Assembly (NCBI GenBank): GCA_017562135.1
Contig: QEYB01000921.1
Span: forward strand, 496,001 to 560,000
Length of the DNA stretch: 64,000 nucleotides
Source of the DNA: Dipylidium caninum
Taxonomy: Eukaryota > Platyhelminthes > Cestoda > Cyclophyllidea > Dipylidiidae
Direction: 5' to 3'
Below are positions 1-10,985 of this stretch, piece after piece. The notes under the pieces are model-generated. The model saw only the letters and a program-made list of their open reading frames with translations. It ran no database searches and was not told the origin of the DNA. The translations under genes were made by a program, and so were the position numbers. Each line of letters begins with the position of its first letter. The first letter of the stretch is position 1.

Positions 1-1840
1 ACATCTTCTTTCCCCCTGTGTGTAAAAGTGTGAAATGCCGTACTATAATGCAACTCGCCTCTCTTCGGGGCCAAGGTTTTCCAGTGTTGGCTGAACTTCT
101 TTCTAATTTCCGCAATTTTGGCAATTTTCCTCGTCTTCACCCAGCAGGTTTATTTCCGTTGATTCAATCTTTCAATCGCCACTTATACGCACAGTTGCCC
201 CATGGGACGACTTTATTCCACGCCTTTCAGAGGCACACATACTGCTCCACATAATTCCAACTCATTATTTGTCGTGAGCGCCAAGCCGAGCGGAGAGGAG
301 TCGGGGGCCTGGCGCAGTGGTGTCGTCATGTTCACCTATTTTTGGTAGTTCATAAAAGGGTGAATCACGAGCCAAGCGTGTGTCCGTCAGAGGGAAGGGA
401 AGTAATTGCGCGGGCATTGGCTGGGCCTTGTGCTTCATGAATGTTCTCCAAAACAAGAGGAAGCCATTGGGTGACCTGCGCCGACTGCCAGTCCACGGCG
501 GCGTGTTGCCAACCCGACTGTCGAGGCGAGGGGAGGACGGCAGAATAGCATAGGATCGGGTGTTCAAGTGGCCTGACGTCCTGACGATGTGGTCCACGCC
601 TCCGGCCCACGGAGGTCATAAGATGGAGGTAAAAGCGCCTTAAATGACCCGAAATGTTCAAGGTGAAAGCTAAATTACGCTTCATTTCACCTTCTAATAC
701 ACTAAGTTGAACGTTTATCTGGGCCTTTGGGCATTAAAGTTTTGGCAATTACGCAATGTAAATACGAACACTTCACTCACCTTAGAAACTACCGCATCGA
801 CTGTAAAGTTTGACTGTGAAGTTTGATCGTGAGTTTCACCCCCCTCGTTCATGAAAGCTGCCTTCGTCAGAAGCCTTAAATTCCTGTCCCCCACTAACTC
901 CCACTTTCGGTCCACGATATTTGCGGCGTGACAGAAGCACTAATGTCTACCTGGGTAGATAGACGCGAGAGTAGCGAAGCCAAAAACTGCCCCTCACTGC
1001 CTACGATATTGACGAGGTGCCAATTTTGGGGGTTTTTTAATCTCCGCATCGCCGTCTTTCCCACGAGAATTATATTTTCAGTGGGCGCCGCCTCGATGAA
1101 GGGAAAAAACCCTGAAACCCATCGAGAAGGGCGAATCGACTAAAGTTGCAAGATTGACGCTGTCGTTGTTGTTGACGCAACACTCGCTTTCTATTGGCAG
1201 TGTTTCCATCCCATTCATTGTGCTGGGGAGCAACTCTATTTTTGCTAGACTCAATGCTGAAGGCCTGAAACAATGAGTCCAATTTTTTTCCTTCCACCAG
1301 TCCTGGAATGCCGATTCTCGGGGATCAGTGCCTCCCGACACTAGGAAAATTAGTGTCGAACAGCCTTTTCTTTCTGACGTCTACGCGACTCACTTGAGTT
1401 CATGTGACTACCACGAGTTATCGTCTTTCACTTCGCTAGAACTGTCTTCGTTTCGTCTCGCTGCCCTCACACTTGCCTGTTGGCAGGCCTTTCTCTATCT
1501 TCTCTTGTGCAATCAACCAGCGTCTTTTGTGCCTGGTTATACAGAGCTAAAAAAAGAGGAGTATATAAGTGAGAGTGAGTTTTCCTCACCAAATCACCTA
1601 GTCGTAGCGTTTGTGTGTGTTGTATATGAATCGTATGCATTCCAATTCCTTTAAACATCGGATTTCCGCTTGGCTTTTGGACTAAAATATTAAGGTGGCA
1701 GAAAGTGCTAGGCGCAAGGCAGGTTACGTGGGCGACTGCCCGGCACAATGGCCGTCTATTTCACTTTGGCCATTTAAATTCGTAGCCTGTAGTTGAAAAT
1801 GCCCGTGTAGTCCTACTATTTTGTTTAAATGGTTTTGCAG
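1..1840. other. No gene recognised; probably intron 5' of the decarboxylase exons
   Basis: I see no convincing exon here. The open frames are short, overlap on both strands and carry no family motif. The exon starting at 1841 begins in the middle of a conserved domain, so this stretch is probably intron of that gene. Its upstream exons are either outside the window or too short for me to see. Confidence 0.4.
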
Positions 1841-4554
1841 ACAAGTCCCGCCGATGGTAAAGTGATCTCCTGTGGACGGGTGGAAGAAGGTCATCTGGAA
1901 CAGGTGAAAGGCCTGGCCTACACTCTTCGGGCCCTCCTCGGTCCCCACGGGCGTTTAGAGCGATGTCATGACTTTGGGGTGCGGCGTGTCGCCACCCTTC
2001 CCTCCCGTCTCGACACTCTGGCTGACGAAGGTGGTGTTGACAAGACAATGGGCCTTTCAAGGCTCTCCCTGGTCCCGGAGTGTAACATTACTGATGGTGA
2101 AAAGGTCCTCTATCACTGTGCTATCTACCTCTCGCCGGGTGACTACCACTGTTTTCACTCTCCCACGGACTGGCGAATTGATATGAGACGCCACTTCCCC
2201 GGTATGTACTACTTTTTCGCCTGTGTGTTCTGCCTCTTCCCCCCCCCCCCTCCTTTTCTCCCCTTTTCACTGGTTTTCAAGGGTTGAATGTTCAGCTGAA
2301 AACGCTATGGAAGTCACCCAAATCGAGCGAGGGAGGGGGTGGGTGGGTGCGTTGGAAGCTGATGACGCTGGTGTGTTAGGATGGAATTGCTGACCTTCAG
2401 TGCCCTTTGGTCGGCTTGCGAGGCCTCGGCCTCATGTTACCATAGCTTGAAGCCAAAGCGGGGTAACCAAAATCCCGATGATTTGCGAACTAGAGTAAGG
2501 TTGTAATAGCACAATTACTATGATCAAAAAAGGCAAATACACCATTGCTGTGCATTTGCGTGTTTACGTTGACGACTTGTGCGGCTACGACTTCAGCTTC
2601 CCTGTGCAATAAATCAGACTTTGAAAGGGCGTAAAAGTGACCTTTTGTAATTCAGCTGCCAGATCTCTTTTCTTGTCCCAAACCGGAAATACTAAGTTGT
2701 GGTCGCTTAAAGGGTAGACGGAGTTGGAGAAGTTTGCTTTATTTTGCTATATTCGCTATAAAATAGGCCAATTTCTCTACCAGCAGACAGGTAACCAGGA
2801 CACAGAGATGACTTCAGTACGCTGAATGTCAGTTCCTGAAACATAATTACCGAGAAGTGGACTAGGGACGATGCTAACCCAGCAAAAGGCAATGTCCTCC
2901 CATTATCCTCTACCGTCTCTGTAATCACAGAGCGCGCGGCTACGTGGTCCGGACGGTTCAGGTGGCGCCTAAATCAAACGAGACGCGGAGAGATGTGTAT
3001 TTGACGTTAATTCCCGTTCTAAAAGGAGGAGCAAACAGATGTGGAGGACGAAACTAATGAAGAATGGGAAGCGAGACACAAAAACCCCCATTTTAAGTGT
3101 AGCATCTGCGCCGGTGAGTGGGAGAAGTCGGTTCCTGCCTGAACGTTTTAACACAAGCGAGTGGGGGCTCGAGTTAACCGCAGTGGATACACCCTGCCTT
3201 ATGCGCACATTTCGCCGATGTTCGTCCCTAAGTCCGAGTATTGTCCTACATCGCTGTAGGCTGAAACGCAAGTAAATATTGACACCAAAGTCTACAAAAC
3301 TAAAAGAAGAACTGGTAGATTTAAGAACAAGTTGACTACTCTCTTCTACTTGGTCTTATTATAAGACCGCAAGGAGCCTCGGCATGTTTGTTACCACACG
3401 TTTGCAACTTGCGGTCCCTCTGAATCGCATCACCAGCAACTGGAGTTCGTTTGCAGATTGCCATGATTTACTCCTCTTAAAGCCTATGGCACCACACTTG
3501 GCCAGGGGGGAGGGCAGCCTCAAATTTGCCGTCTTTAAAAGGTGCTTTCATAGCCCCTCACGGAGGATTTTAACAAGAGAGTAGTATTTACTTTAGCTGA
3601 TTGTTACAGTTGGGAGGATTCTGCGCTCCTTTGTGAGGCAGGAGGACCGTCCATGTATCAAGTGTCTCTTTCACGTGTGGTTATAACCGCCCCGCGTATC
3701 ATTGTGTATCCATACGTATGTGACGATGTAAATTATCCACAAGCTTGAATATGTTATTGTAACAGGGTTAATTAGTAAATTGTGGGTGTTTACTAGAGGA
3801 GAAATGAAGCCTTAGACGATGGTTCAAGTTTTCTTTGCTGGGGTGAGTCGCTGCAACATATTTAAAAAGAAGCTAAGTAGTTTTACAATGCTGAATCATT
3901 TGAGAGAGCGTTCATGGATATTTTGTGTTTGGTTGGTTACTGAGTGCCTAACTTCTCTTCCATTCTCGAGTAAATGAAGGCGGAATCAGATCCACTCTCG
4001 CATGACAAGTGAACTATGCTGTTCCCAAAATTTGAAAGGAAACCCTCTGTTTTCGTACAACGCTAGGTCGTCTGTTTTCCGTCTCCTCCCTCGTGACGAG
4101 CTGGCTAAACGGTGTCTTTTGCATCAACGAGCGTGCCGTCTACATGGGGAGTTGGGCCCACGGGTTTTTCGCCTTCGTGGCCGTGGGAGCCACCAACGTT
4201 GGCAGCATCCACGTCTTCTCCGATCCTGACCTCGTGACAAACCGACAACCAAGTTACTTGCGCTATATCTTCACTGCACGCCGCGGTGTCAAGGTTACCA
4301 GCCCTTCAACAACCAACGCGGTTTCTGCCTCCGAGCGGGGTTCGATGCCGATAATCATGAAGATGGAAGGCTACGAGGATCTTCACTTCCTCAAGCCTCA
4401 CCACACCACAAAGGGCGAGCTCTTTGGCGAGTTCAACTTCGGTTCCACCATTGTCCTCATCTTTGAGGCACCGACAGACTTCCAATTCTCCGTGAAGCGA
4501 GCAGAGAGGGTGCGAGTGGGCCAAGCACTTGGAAATGTGGTATCAGGTTCCTGA
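1841..4554 (+). CDS. PISD: Phosphatidylserine decarboxylase proenzyme, C-terminal two exons (partial at 5')
   Basis: The enzyme converts phosphatidylserine to phosphatidylethanolamine, in animals at the mitochondrial inner membrane. Exons are 1841-2201 and 4067-4554; the intron splits a Gly codon and rebuilds the conserved HFPG. Together they give 282 residues in one frame. Exon 1 holds the SPADG aspartate region, LEQVKG and YHCAIYLSPGDYHCFHSP with the catalytic histidine. Exon 2 holds CINER, GATNVGSI and GEFNFGSTIVLIFEAP. Family knowledge: self-cleavage between Gly and Ser of the (L)GST motif yields the pyruvoyl group; here the residue before GST is Phe. The small subunit would be about 36 residues. 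Between GSI and GEF there is a longer, Ser/Thr-rich segment than in the human protein. The ATG at 1829 lies in the intron, before the acceptor cag, so it is not the start. The targeting sequence and N-terminal membrane helix are missing from this window. Confidence 0.93.
2202..4066 (+). other. Intron between the two decarboxylase exons
   Basis: This 1.87 kb GT-AG intron has donor g|gtatgt and acceptor ctag|gt. It contains a C-rich run near 2240 and no open frame I can connect to a known protein. Confidence 0.85.
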
Positions 4555-4657
4555 CTTAAATCGGTTCAATTTGTAATCATATTTTTTGCTATTTCGATTC
4601 TTTCTCATTCCCCTTTTCGCCTACACATGCCGCCACCCACTTCTAAATCCTGTGCAA

Positions 4658-4663
4658 AATAAA
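4658..4663 (+). promoter_or_regulatory. Poly(A) signal AATAAA for the decarboxylase gene
   Basis: A canonical AATAAA lies about 100 nt after the stop codon at 4552-4554. A second copy near 4799 is a possible alternative site. Confidence 0.6.
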
Positions 4664-6376
4664 TAATGTGGGGAGGTGGACAGCACTGAGATTTTCCACC
4701 ATTGGGTTGAGTTCTGTTTTACCGAAGGCATAGATGGTCATGCATCCAGTAACCATAACCTTAATTAACACTTCTGTGTTAACCTCCTTAAACATTACAA
4801 TAAAATAGTTTAAAGGTAGAATGTTTGAAACTAACAAAACCTAGTTTGGTTACAGTTTAACAACGAGAAACTCATGCTGGGATTTTGGCAAGCTTGGGTG
4901 GGACTCCCTCCAAAGGCGGGACCACCACTTGTGTACATCGTCTCGGAAAGCATACTTCGACTAAATTAGACCAAAACGCACAATAATGCCTTGCAATATG
5001 TTATGAGGAAATGAACATCATCTATTTAGCTCGAAGGCAGGCCAATTAGGTCAGCTATAATACTTATGAATGGTGTTTCCAAAAGGGATGTAAACACTGT
5101 AAATTGGCTGAATACATTAGACCCCGCTTAAGAGTATTGTTTGCATTTAAGGGTGCCGGATTTTCGAAATTCGCTTTGTGAATCGGCAGTGGAATTAAGT
5201 CAAACGTTGGTGAACTGTTTATTGCAACCACAAGATTTGTGCCTGGGAACTAATCTATCTGAGGAATGGACTAGAAACTTGATGTTCCGACCTTCGTTGC
5301 TGTTTTCACAAAGGCATTCCTACGAAATGCGGGTGGTCTTGTGATTACATCAACTTAAGAACATTACCCAGCTCATCGGAGTCGTATTTACAGATGCTAT
5401 TTATTCTGGTAGTCTGAACCAGTCGTAAGCACGTCCTGTCATCAAACATTAAAATTCGCCATGTGGTGCAATTTCATTACGCCTCAGCTAGTATTTTCTC
5501 GTGGGCGAGGGGTCAAGGGAAATTATTGCTACTCGCAGCAATTTATTTATTAACAGAGACATCATTTGTTTCATAGCTTGCACTTGTGGGCTTGTGGAAC
5601 AGAGGGAAAATTTTACACATATTCACCATATGGGATATGGTTTTTATCACGATTAACACTACCATATGTAACTTATGCCAGCATCTACTTGCCTAATACT
5701 ATATTCACACAGCTAATCCTTTTCCAATGATTTAATAAAGGTAACGGGAGGCCACTACACCACGTACTTTACGTTATTATCACGTGTTGCAATAAATTTA
5801 CTGTGGAAGCACTGCTATTGTGGTAATTATGGTCGTTTTACTAAGCCTGTGGATAATTCCAATCTTTATCTACTGGGGAAATAAGCAGAGGAACAGGGAA
5901 CTAAATATAACAACTATTTACTTACTGTCGCTAGTGGGTGCTAAATGGAGATACAAAAGTAATAAAAGCTAGTTCGTCATCAAATGAAAACACACGGCTT
6001 TGGATATTATGTGCATTTTACATGCATAAAAATAGGGCCTCACCGTCTTAGAAGGCCAATAAGAGGAGGAGAACATAGAAGCAAATAAATAAAAGCAGTC
6101 CATTATTTGCGCCTTGCAATGCTATCTAGTTCTCAGCTTTATTTAAGGTTCTCTGCTTAAATGACTTTGAACTAAACCTACTTCGTAAATTGTACTTTAG
6201 TGCTGTTTAATAAGGGCCGATGATATCTGTCCAACTGGTTATTATATTGGCCATGATAGCCTTCAAAATTGATGTAGTTTATTGGTTATCAAAGTCGACA
6301 TTTCCAGCCCATAGTTAACAATTTCGCTGTTGTTTTGGTAATGATGAGAGTGATTAGTCCTTGGGTAGGTTCCACT
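4664..6376. other. AT-rich intergenic stretch, no gene seen
   Basis: The stretch between the two recognised genes is visibly AT-richer than the rest of the window, and its open frames are short and unconserved. It should include the promoter of the ferrochelatase gene, but I cannot point to a specific element. Confidence 0.5.
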
Positions 6377-8379
6377 ATGTTAAGTAAATTAATCCATACC
6401 AATGCAATCAGGTAAGTTTACTTGTTCAGCAACATTATATCTGAGCAGACCAAAAACAGGAATATTGATGCTAAATATGGGCGGCCCGGAAACGATAGAA
6501 GATGTATCCAACTACCTTTTGCGATTATTTAGCGATCGGGAACTAATTAAAATACCTTTCCAGAGGTTTGGACATTTTCAACACTAATAGGCAGAATACT
6601 TGCTCCTTGGGTTGCTCGCCGCCGCACTCCTAAAATTCAACAGAAGTACAACGAGATAGGCGGTGGATCTTCTCTTATTCATTGGACTATTTGTCAGGGC
6701 AAGGCGCTTGTACGAACATTAGACACAATTAGCCCTGAAACTGGTCCCCATAAATATTACATTGGCATGCGGTATACTCATCCGCTTGTAGAGGAGGCAA
6801 TCAACGAAATTGAAGCGTAAGTACGTAAAAGCTCCAATGCCACTCTTTCTGTTAGCGATTCGCAACGCTTTTTACTTTTGATTGTAGTGATGGAGTCGAC
6901 CGCGTTGTTGCCTTTAGTCAGTTTCCCCAATATAGTTGCACCACCTCTGGTAGCGCGTTCAATGCCATTGCTGCACACTACAACGAGCCGAAGAGCGGCG
7001 GTATCGCTGGTATTGATTCTATTCCACCTCCCAGGTTTCAGGTTGGTGAACTCCCCGTGCGACCCAATACCATTTGGTCATTTCTTGACCGGTGGTCCAC
7101 GGCTATGCCCGAATTCTCGGAGGTGATGGCCGAGAATATTTTACATGAGCTTTCTCAAATGCCACCACCTTTTGACAAAAGGGACACGGTAATTTTATTC
7201 AGCGCTCATTCTATCCCAATGTCTATTGTCAATCGTGGTGATCCTTATATTCAGGTACGCTTTTACTACGATTATAAAAAGTGGTATATTACAAATGTAT
7301 ACCATATATATGTCTCCATTCAGGAAGTCGCAGCGACAGTTCAATTAGTAATGGATAAATTGGATTTCATACTGCCATACAGACTGGTGTGGCAGTCAAA
7401 GGTGGGTCGAGTACCCTGGATTGGACAGGACACGGCGAGCGCTCTTCGGGGACTTGCACGTCTCGGTAGAAAACATGCAATTCTTGTACCCATAGCTTTC
7501 ACATCTGAGCACGTAGAAACTCTTCATGAGATGGACATTGAATATTGTGCAGATTTGGCCAGGGAGGTCGGGATGGTCAGTGTTCGAAGAGCCTCTGCTC
7601 CTAACGACCATCCTCTTTTCATTCAAGTAGGTATTCATTCCCTAACCAAGGCGATGTAATATTTAGCTTGCTTTCTGAGGTCTTTTATGTAATAATGGTT
7701 GATGAAGCATCCAGGATAAATAAGTTAAATGTGCAATTTAAGGAATGGTTGGTGGAGGAACCACCCCCCCCCTTCCAATTGTTTTAGTTCTTTATAATGT
7801 GATGCCTGACATCTAAACGATATGGAATGATGGCCGTTTGGAAATGATGACCAAAAACCGGATCCTATGGTCGAATAAGTTAAAATTATAGCAAGGCCAA
7901 GGAGTGTGAAAATATAAATATTGCTTCTGTAGGCACAGTTTACGGTGCCTGTCTTCTAAGGTTAGATACTTCTGCCCTGATTCTTGTCGTTTTTAAATCG
8001 GAGTACAACTAAAAACTTGCCGTTATCGCGCTGGCGGCGGTCATTTTCCCTCGAATTTGAGCTTTATTATTATGCTCTAAACTTAAAATGTATAGTTCGA
8101 GGAAATTTTTTTGAAATCTATATTCCTTTTATTTTGCTACGATGGTGTTGCATTTTTACACAAAACCTACTTTAGGGAATGGCAAATTTACTGTTGAAAC
8201 ACCTCCGCAGCGGCGAGGTTGCTTCGAAACAGTTTTTTCTACGCTGTCCAGGTTGCACCAATGATCGCTGCTCGAAGGCACGTCACTTTATTGCCGCCGA
8301 AGCGGATCGCCTTCAAACCTGGACTCGATCTTTTCCTTTCCGCGACGCCTCTATCACGACCTGTAAAAAAGTAATTTGA
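6377..8379 (+). CDS. FECH: Ferrochelatase (protohaem ferro-lyase), six exons
   Basis: It inserts ferrous iron into protoporphyrin IX, the last step of haem synthesis, at the matrix side of the mitochondrial inner membrane in animals. Exons: 6377-6411, 6449-6565, 6595-6816, 6888-7254, 7324-7626, 8176-8379; total 1,248 nt, 415 residues. Visible motifs: [63 protein letters not shown] with the catalytic histidine, [13 protein letters not shown] and HEMDIEY. All four cysteines that bind the [2Fe-2S] cluster in the human enzyme are present: YSC, and CPGCTNDRC near the C-terminus. The start ATG at 6377 precedes a 37-nt intron and leaves only about a dozen residues before the conserved core, much shorter than the human presequence. 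There is an extra segment of about a dozen residues near 7000-7045 relative to human. An additional upstream exon cannot be excluded. Confidence 0.95.
6412..6448 (+). other. 37-nt intron at the 5' end of ferrochelatase
   Basis: Donor ag|gtaagt is a perfect consensus and the acceptor is gagcag|a. Splicing joins codon AG|A in frame with the conserved RPKTG. If the intron is kept, the frame opened by ATG 6377 stops at once, but a different ATG at 6402 reads through the intron into the same conserved frame. Confidence 0.65.
6566..6594 (+). other. 29-nt mini-intron in ferrochelatase
   Basis: Removing 6566-6594 (gt...ag) joins FQ|R to [14 protein letters not shown] with exact frame and with the spacing of the human protein. 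Keeping it gives a stop after eight codons. A branch-like ctaat lies inside it. It is one of the shortest plausible spliceosomal introns. Confidence 0.8.
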
Positions 8380-8436
8380 TGCTCTCCTCATTCGATGCAA
8401 TGCGATTTTTTATGGAGTGATTCTTCATTTAAATAG

Positions 8437-8442
8437 AATAAA
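8437..8442 (+). promoter_or_regulatory. Poly(A) signal AATAAA for ferrochelatase
   Basis: A canonical AATAAA lies about 58 nt after the ferrochelatase stop codon. Confidence 0.65.
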
Positions 8443-10882
8443 ACTTCCAGTGTGTTTTTGATATAGTGTATTTGCGCTCCTCCTTTGTTTTTCGATTAGG
8501 TTGCTACTCATGTTTTATGGGTAGGGGATTGTGCCGCCCCACTTAAGGCTATTCTCTCTCTCGTACAGATAGTAATTTCACAGACTTCGCAATAATGATG
8601 GCTGTTTGGGTCCGCCCCTGCCTTGTATGTTTATTGTATTTGCAAGTCCTGTTAAGGCAACGTTGAGCGGAAGGAAAATTTATATGGGGGTGAGAGCATG
8701 AATAGCGAGCTTAGCGGATATTTAGGAGCTCGTAGTAATGATGATAATAAAGCTGAACTGACCTGTTCGGCATGTCTCCGTGCGTGAGGAGTGCGTAAGG
8801 CGTTATCGAAACCATGCCGTCCAATAATTTTTTTAACTAGAAATCTGAAAGTGTTTAAAGGTCGGCGTTTCAGGCTTACTTTGGAGTCACTGACGTAAAC
8901 AAAAGGGTGTGTAGTATAAGAGGGAGATTTAATTACCAGAAGGACTATTGTTCTATCTATGAAGTCTTGGTTCCGGTGGGTAGGATGTGGTTGTACACCA
9001 CGAGCCACTACGGTTGGCTCTAAAATTTAATCACCTTCAGATTTGAGTCAGTTTCCGGATATGACGCTCCAGGAAGACTTTCTTATTGTGAATAAAAGCC
9101 AAATTTAAAGTTGGTTCATTAGTAGTTAAGAATAAACAAACTTGAAATTGGTGCAACTTGGGGAATCTGCGCTCTGGGGCAAGAAGAGCGTATTCGCCAT
9201 AGTAGCATTTGCTATCTGTATGTGTAGCATTTGAGTTTGGCGGTGGGGAAAGATTGGTTTCGCCTATTTCCCGTGTGGAGCTCCTGGTCTCCCTTAGGCG
9301 CCCTGGTTCATCGCAATCAAATGGAATGTGTCTAAACTGCTGGGGAGTCCACGGTCGGTTTTAAGTTTTTCATGCATAGCTCACAACTATCCTCATCATA
9401 ACAGTTGTTTCCTCACCAAAGCTCTGCCTAAAATGGAAAGAACTCAGAGATCTGCATACCTTTGTACCACCAGTCTTACTAAAGAATTTTCTTTACGTGG
9501 GCTACCTATACATCGGCGTGACATTTTAATAAATCCACTTTCTGTCTGAGAGTTTATGGGGTCCTTTATTACAATCGCTATGGTAGCCTTTTCACGAAGA
9601 CTGATGAATCAAATGGCGTTGAAATTTGGTATGGTGGAAGCGGTTGTCGTTAGGAGAAAGGAAGTAGAATGACATAGCGTAGCCTCATTTGCGCACAAAG
9701 TAATGCTGGTGTGGTGCATGTGAGCGGGGAGGAATATGGAACAGTTTGTGGAAAAGAGGCAGATTTCGTGGAGGCTGATTGAAATGACACCGCCTGTAAG
9801 CTCGAGGCAGTATGAGATTGAAATGAATTAATTTCCGCCTGTCCATCGCAGCCAAATAGGTCCAATTCTGTCAATTTGGTCGTAAAGTTTCAACTTTAAA
9901 GGCTGCAAAATGTTATCATTTTAACATCGCTTGAGCATTAAACGAGCACCGACAAAGTAGTTTAACGAAGCCACATAAAGAAAAAAAGGGTCTCTTTTAG
10001 ACAACAGGAATGTAGTGCTTTAACCTCAAGGAATGCTTGTCTTTGACCAGTAAGGAGAGGCTACAGTTACAAATCACTAAAAAGTGAGCATATTAGAGAG
10101 ACTTGAGGGAGGAAGAAGAGGAAAAGGGAGACATATTTCCTACTGTACCCAGTAATTTAGGTGAACCAATTCAAAAAAAATTACAATCGGCAGGAAACAT
10201 GCTTACTCCTCACTCGAGCTGCATAAAACAAAGTAGTGGGAAAGGGACTGGATCGCACGCGGCACTCACTTTTGGATATTTCGGGCCGCTCAAGAGTTGC
10301 TTATGAAGAGGCACCGGCGCTTTCAAAGCTCCAAGTTCGCTGAGCATTTACTTTTCCTACGCTCTTTAGACAGGAACGCACGTCGGCTGTAATCACAATA
10401 TTTGGGGACGAAGCGGAGATGCTTAACAATGATTAATTTCCCACTCTCCTCTAAGAAAACAGAGTCATGGCGAGGGGTAATTGCCTTGGAGCTCTCAGAA
10501 CAAGTGGAGGTTCCCCAGCAATCTCCGAAATCTCGACCTCAATTGGGAATCTGCCATTAAATGTGTTTTTCGTTCGCCTTTTTCAGGAACACGCTAAGGC
10601 TTTGATAGCTGCAAGGAGACACACAGTCGGGGAATGTGGACGATGGGAAAATGAAGGTGAGCGACTAAGCGGACGCTTGGTCGTCTTGGCACTGCGCCGG
10701 GAAGACATCGCGGCGTCCGATAAGTCCGCGGCAAATGCCACAAATTAGGCCTCAGTTATCACTGACGCTCCGGGAATAACACTTTTTTATCTGTACTCCG
10801 CTGTCGAAAAGTTGATCGACGTTGAAAAAAGTGGACACAAGTTGGCGAGGTCGAGTAAATCCGCACGGAGATGGGTGCAGTG

Positions 10883-10985
10883 ACCACGTGACACAGGGCC
10901 CGAAGACGAAGCTCTCGTCGCACTCATACATCGTCTTCCACTTGTCGCCAGCCACGATGTGCGAAGGAGAGGTGACAAACAGCAT
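10883..10985 (-). CDS. Possible exon of a methyltransferase-like protein (tentative)
   Basis: The minus strand encodes AGDKWKTMYECDESFVFGPC. The spacing of GDKW, Cys and GPC recalls the start of the methyltransferase fold in METTL24-like proteins of invertebrates. Codons end mostly in G or C, unlike the surroundings. I found neither a matching next exon with the expected SFG or DP motifs nor a convincing donor. The family link is resemblance from memory only, and the exon limits are approximate. Confidence 0.25.

Noticed and set aside
7000..7050. Another mini-intron in ferrochelatase to explain the extra residues
   Set aside because: Every GT-AG pair I tried there breaks the frame or introduces a stop, so I kept the segment as coding.
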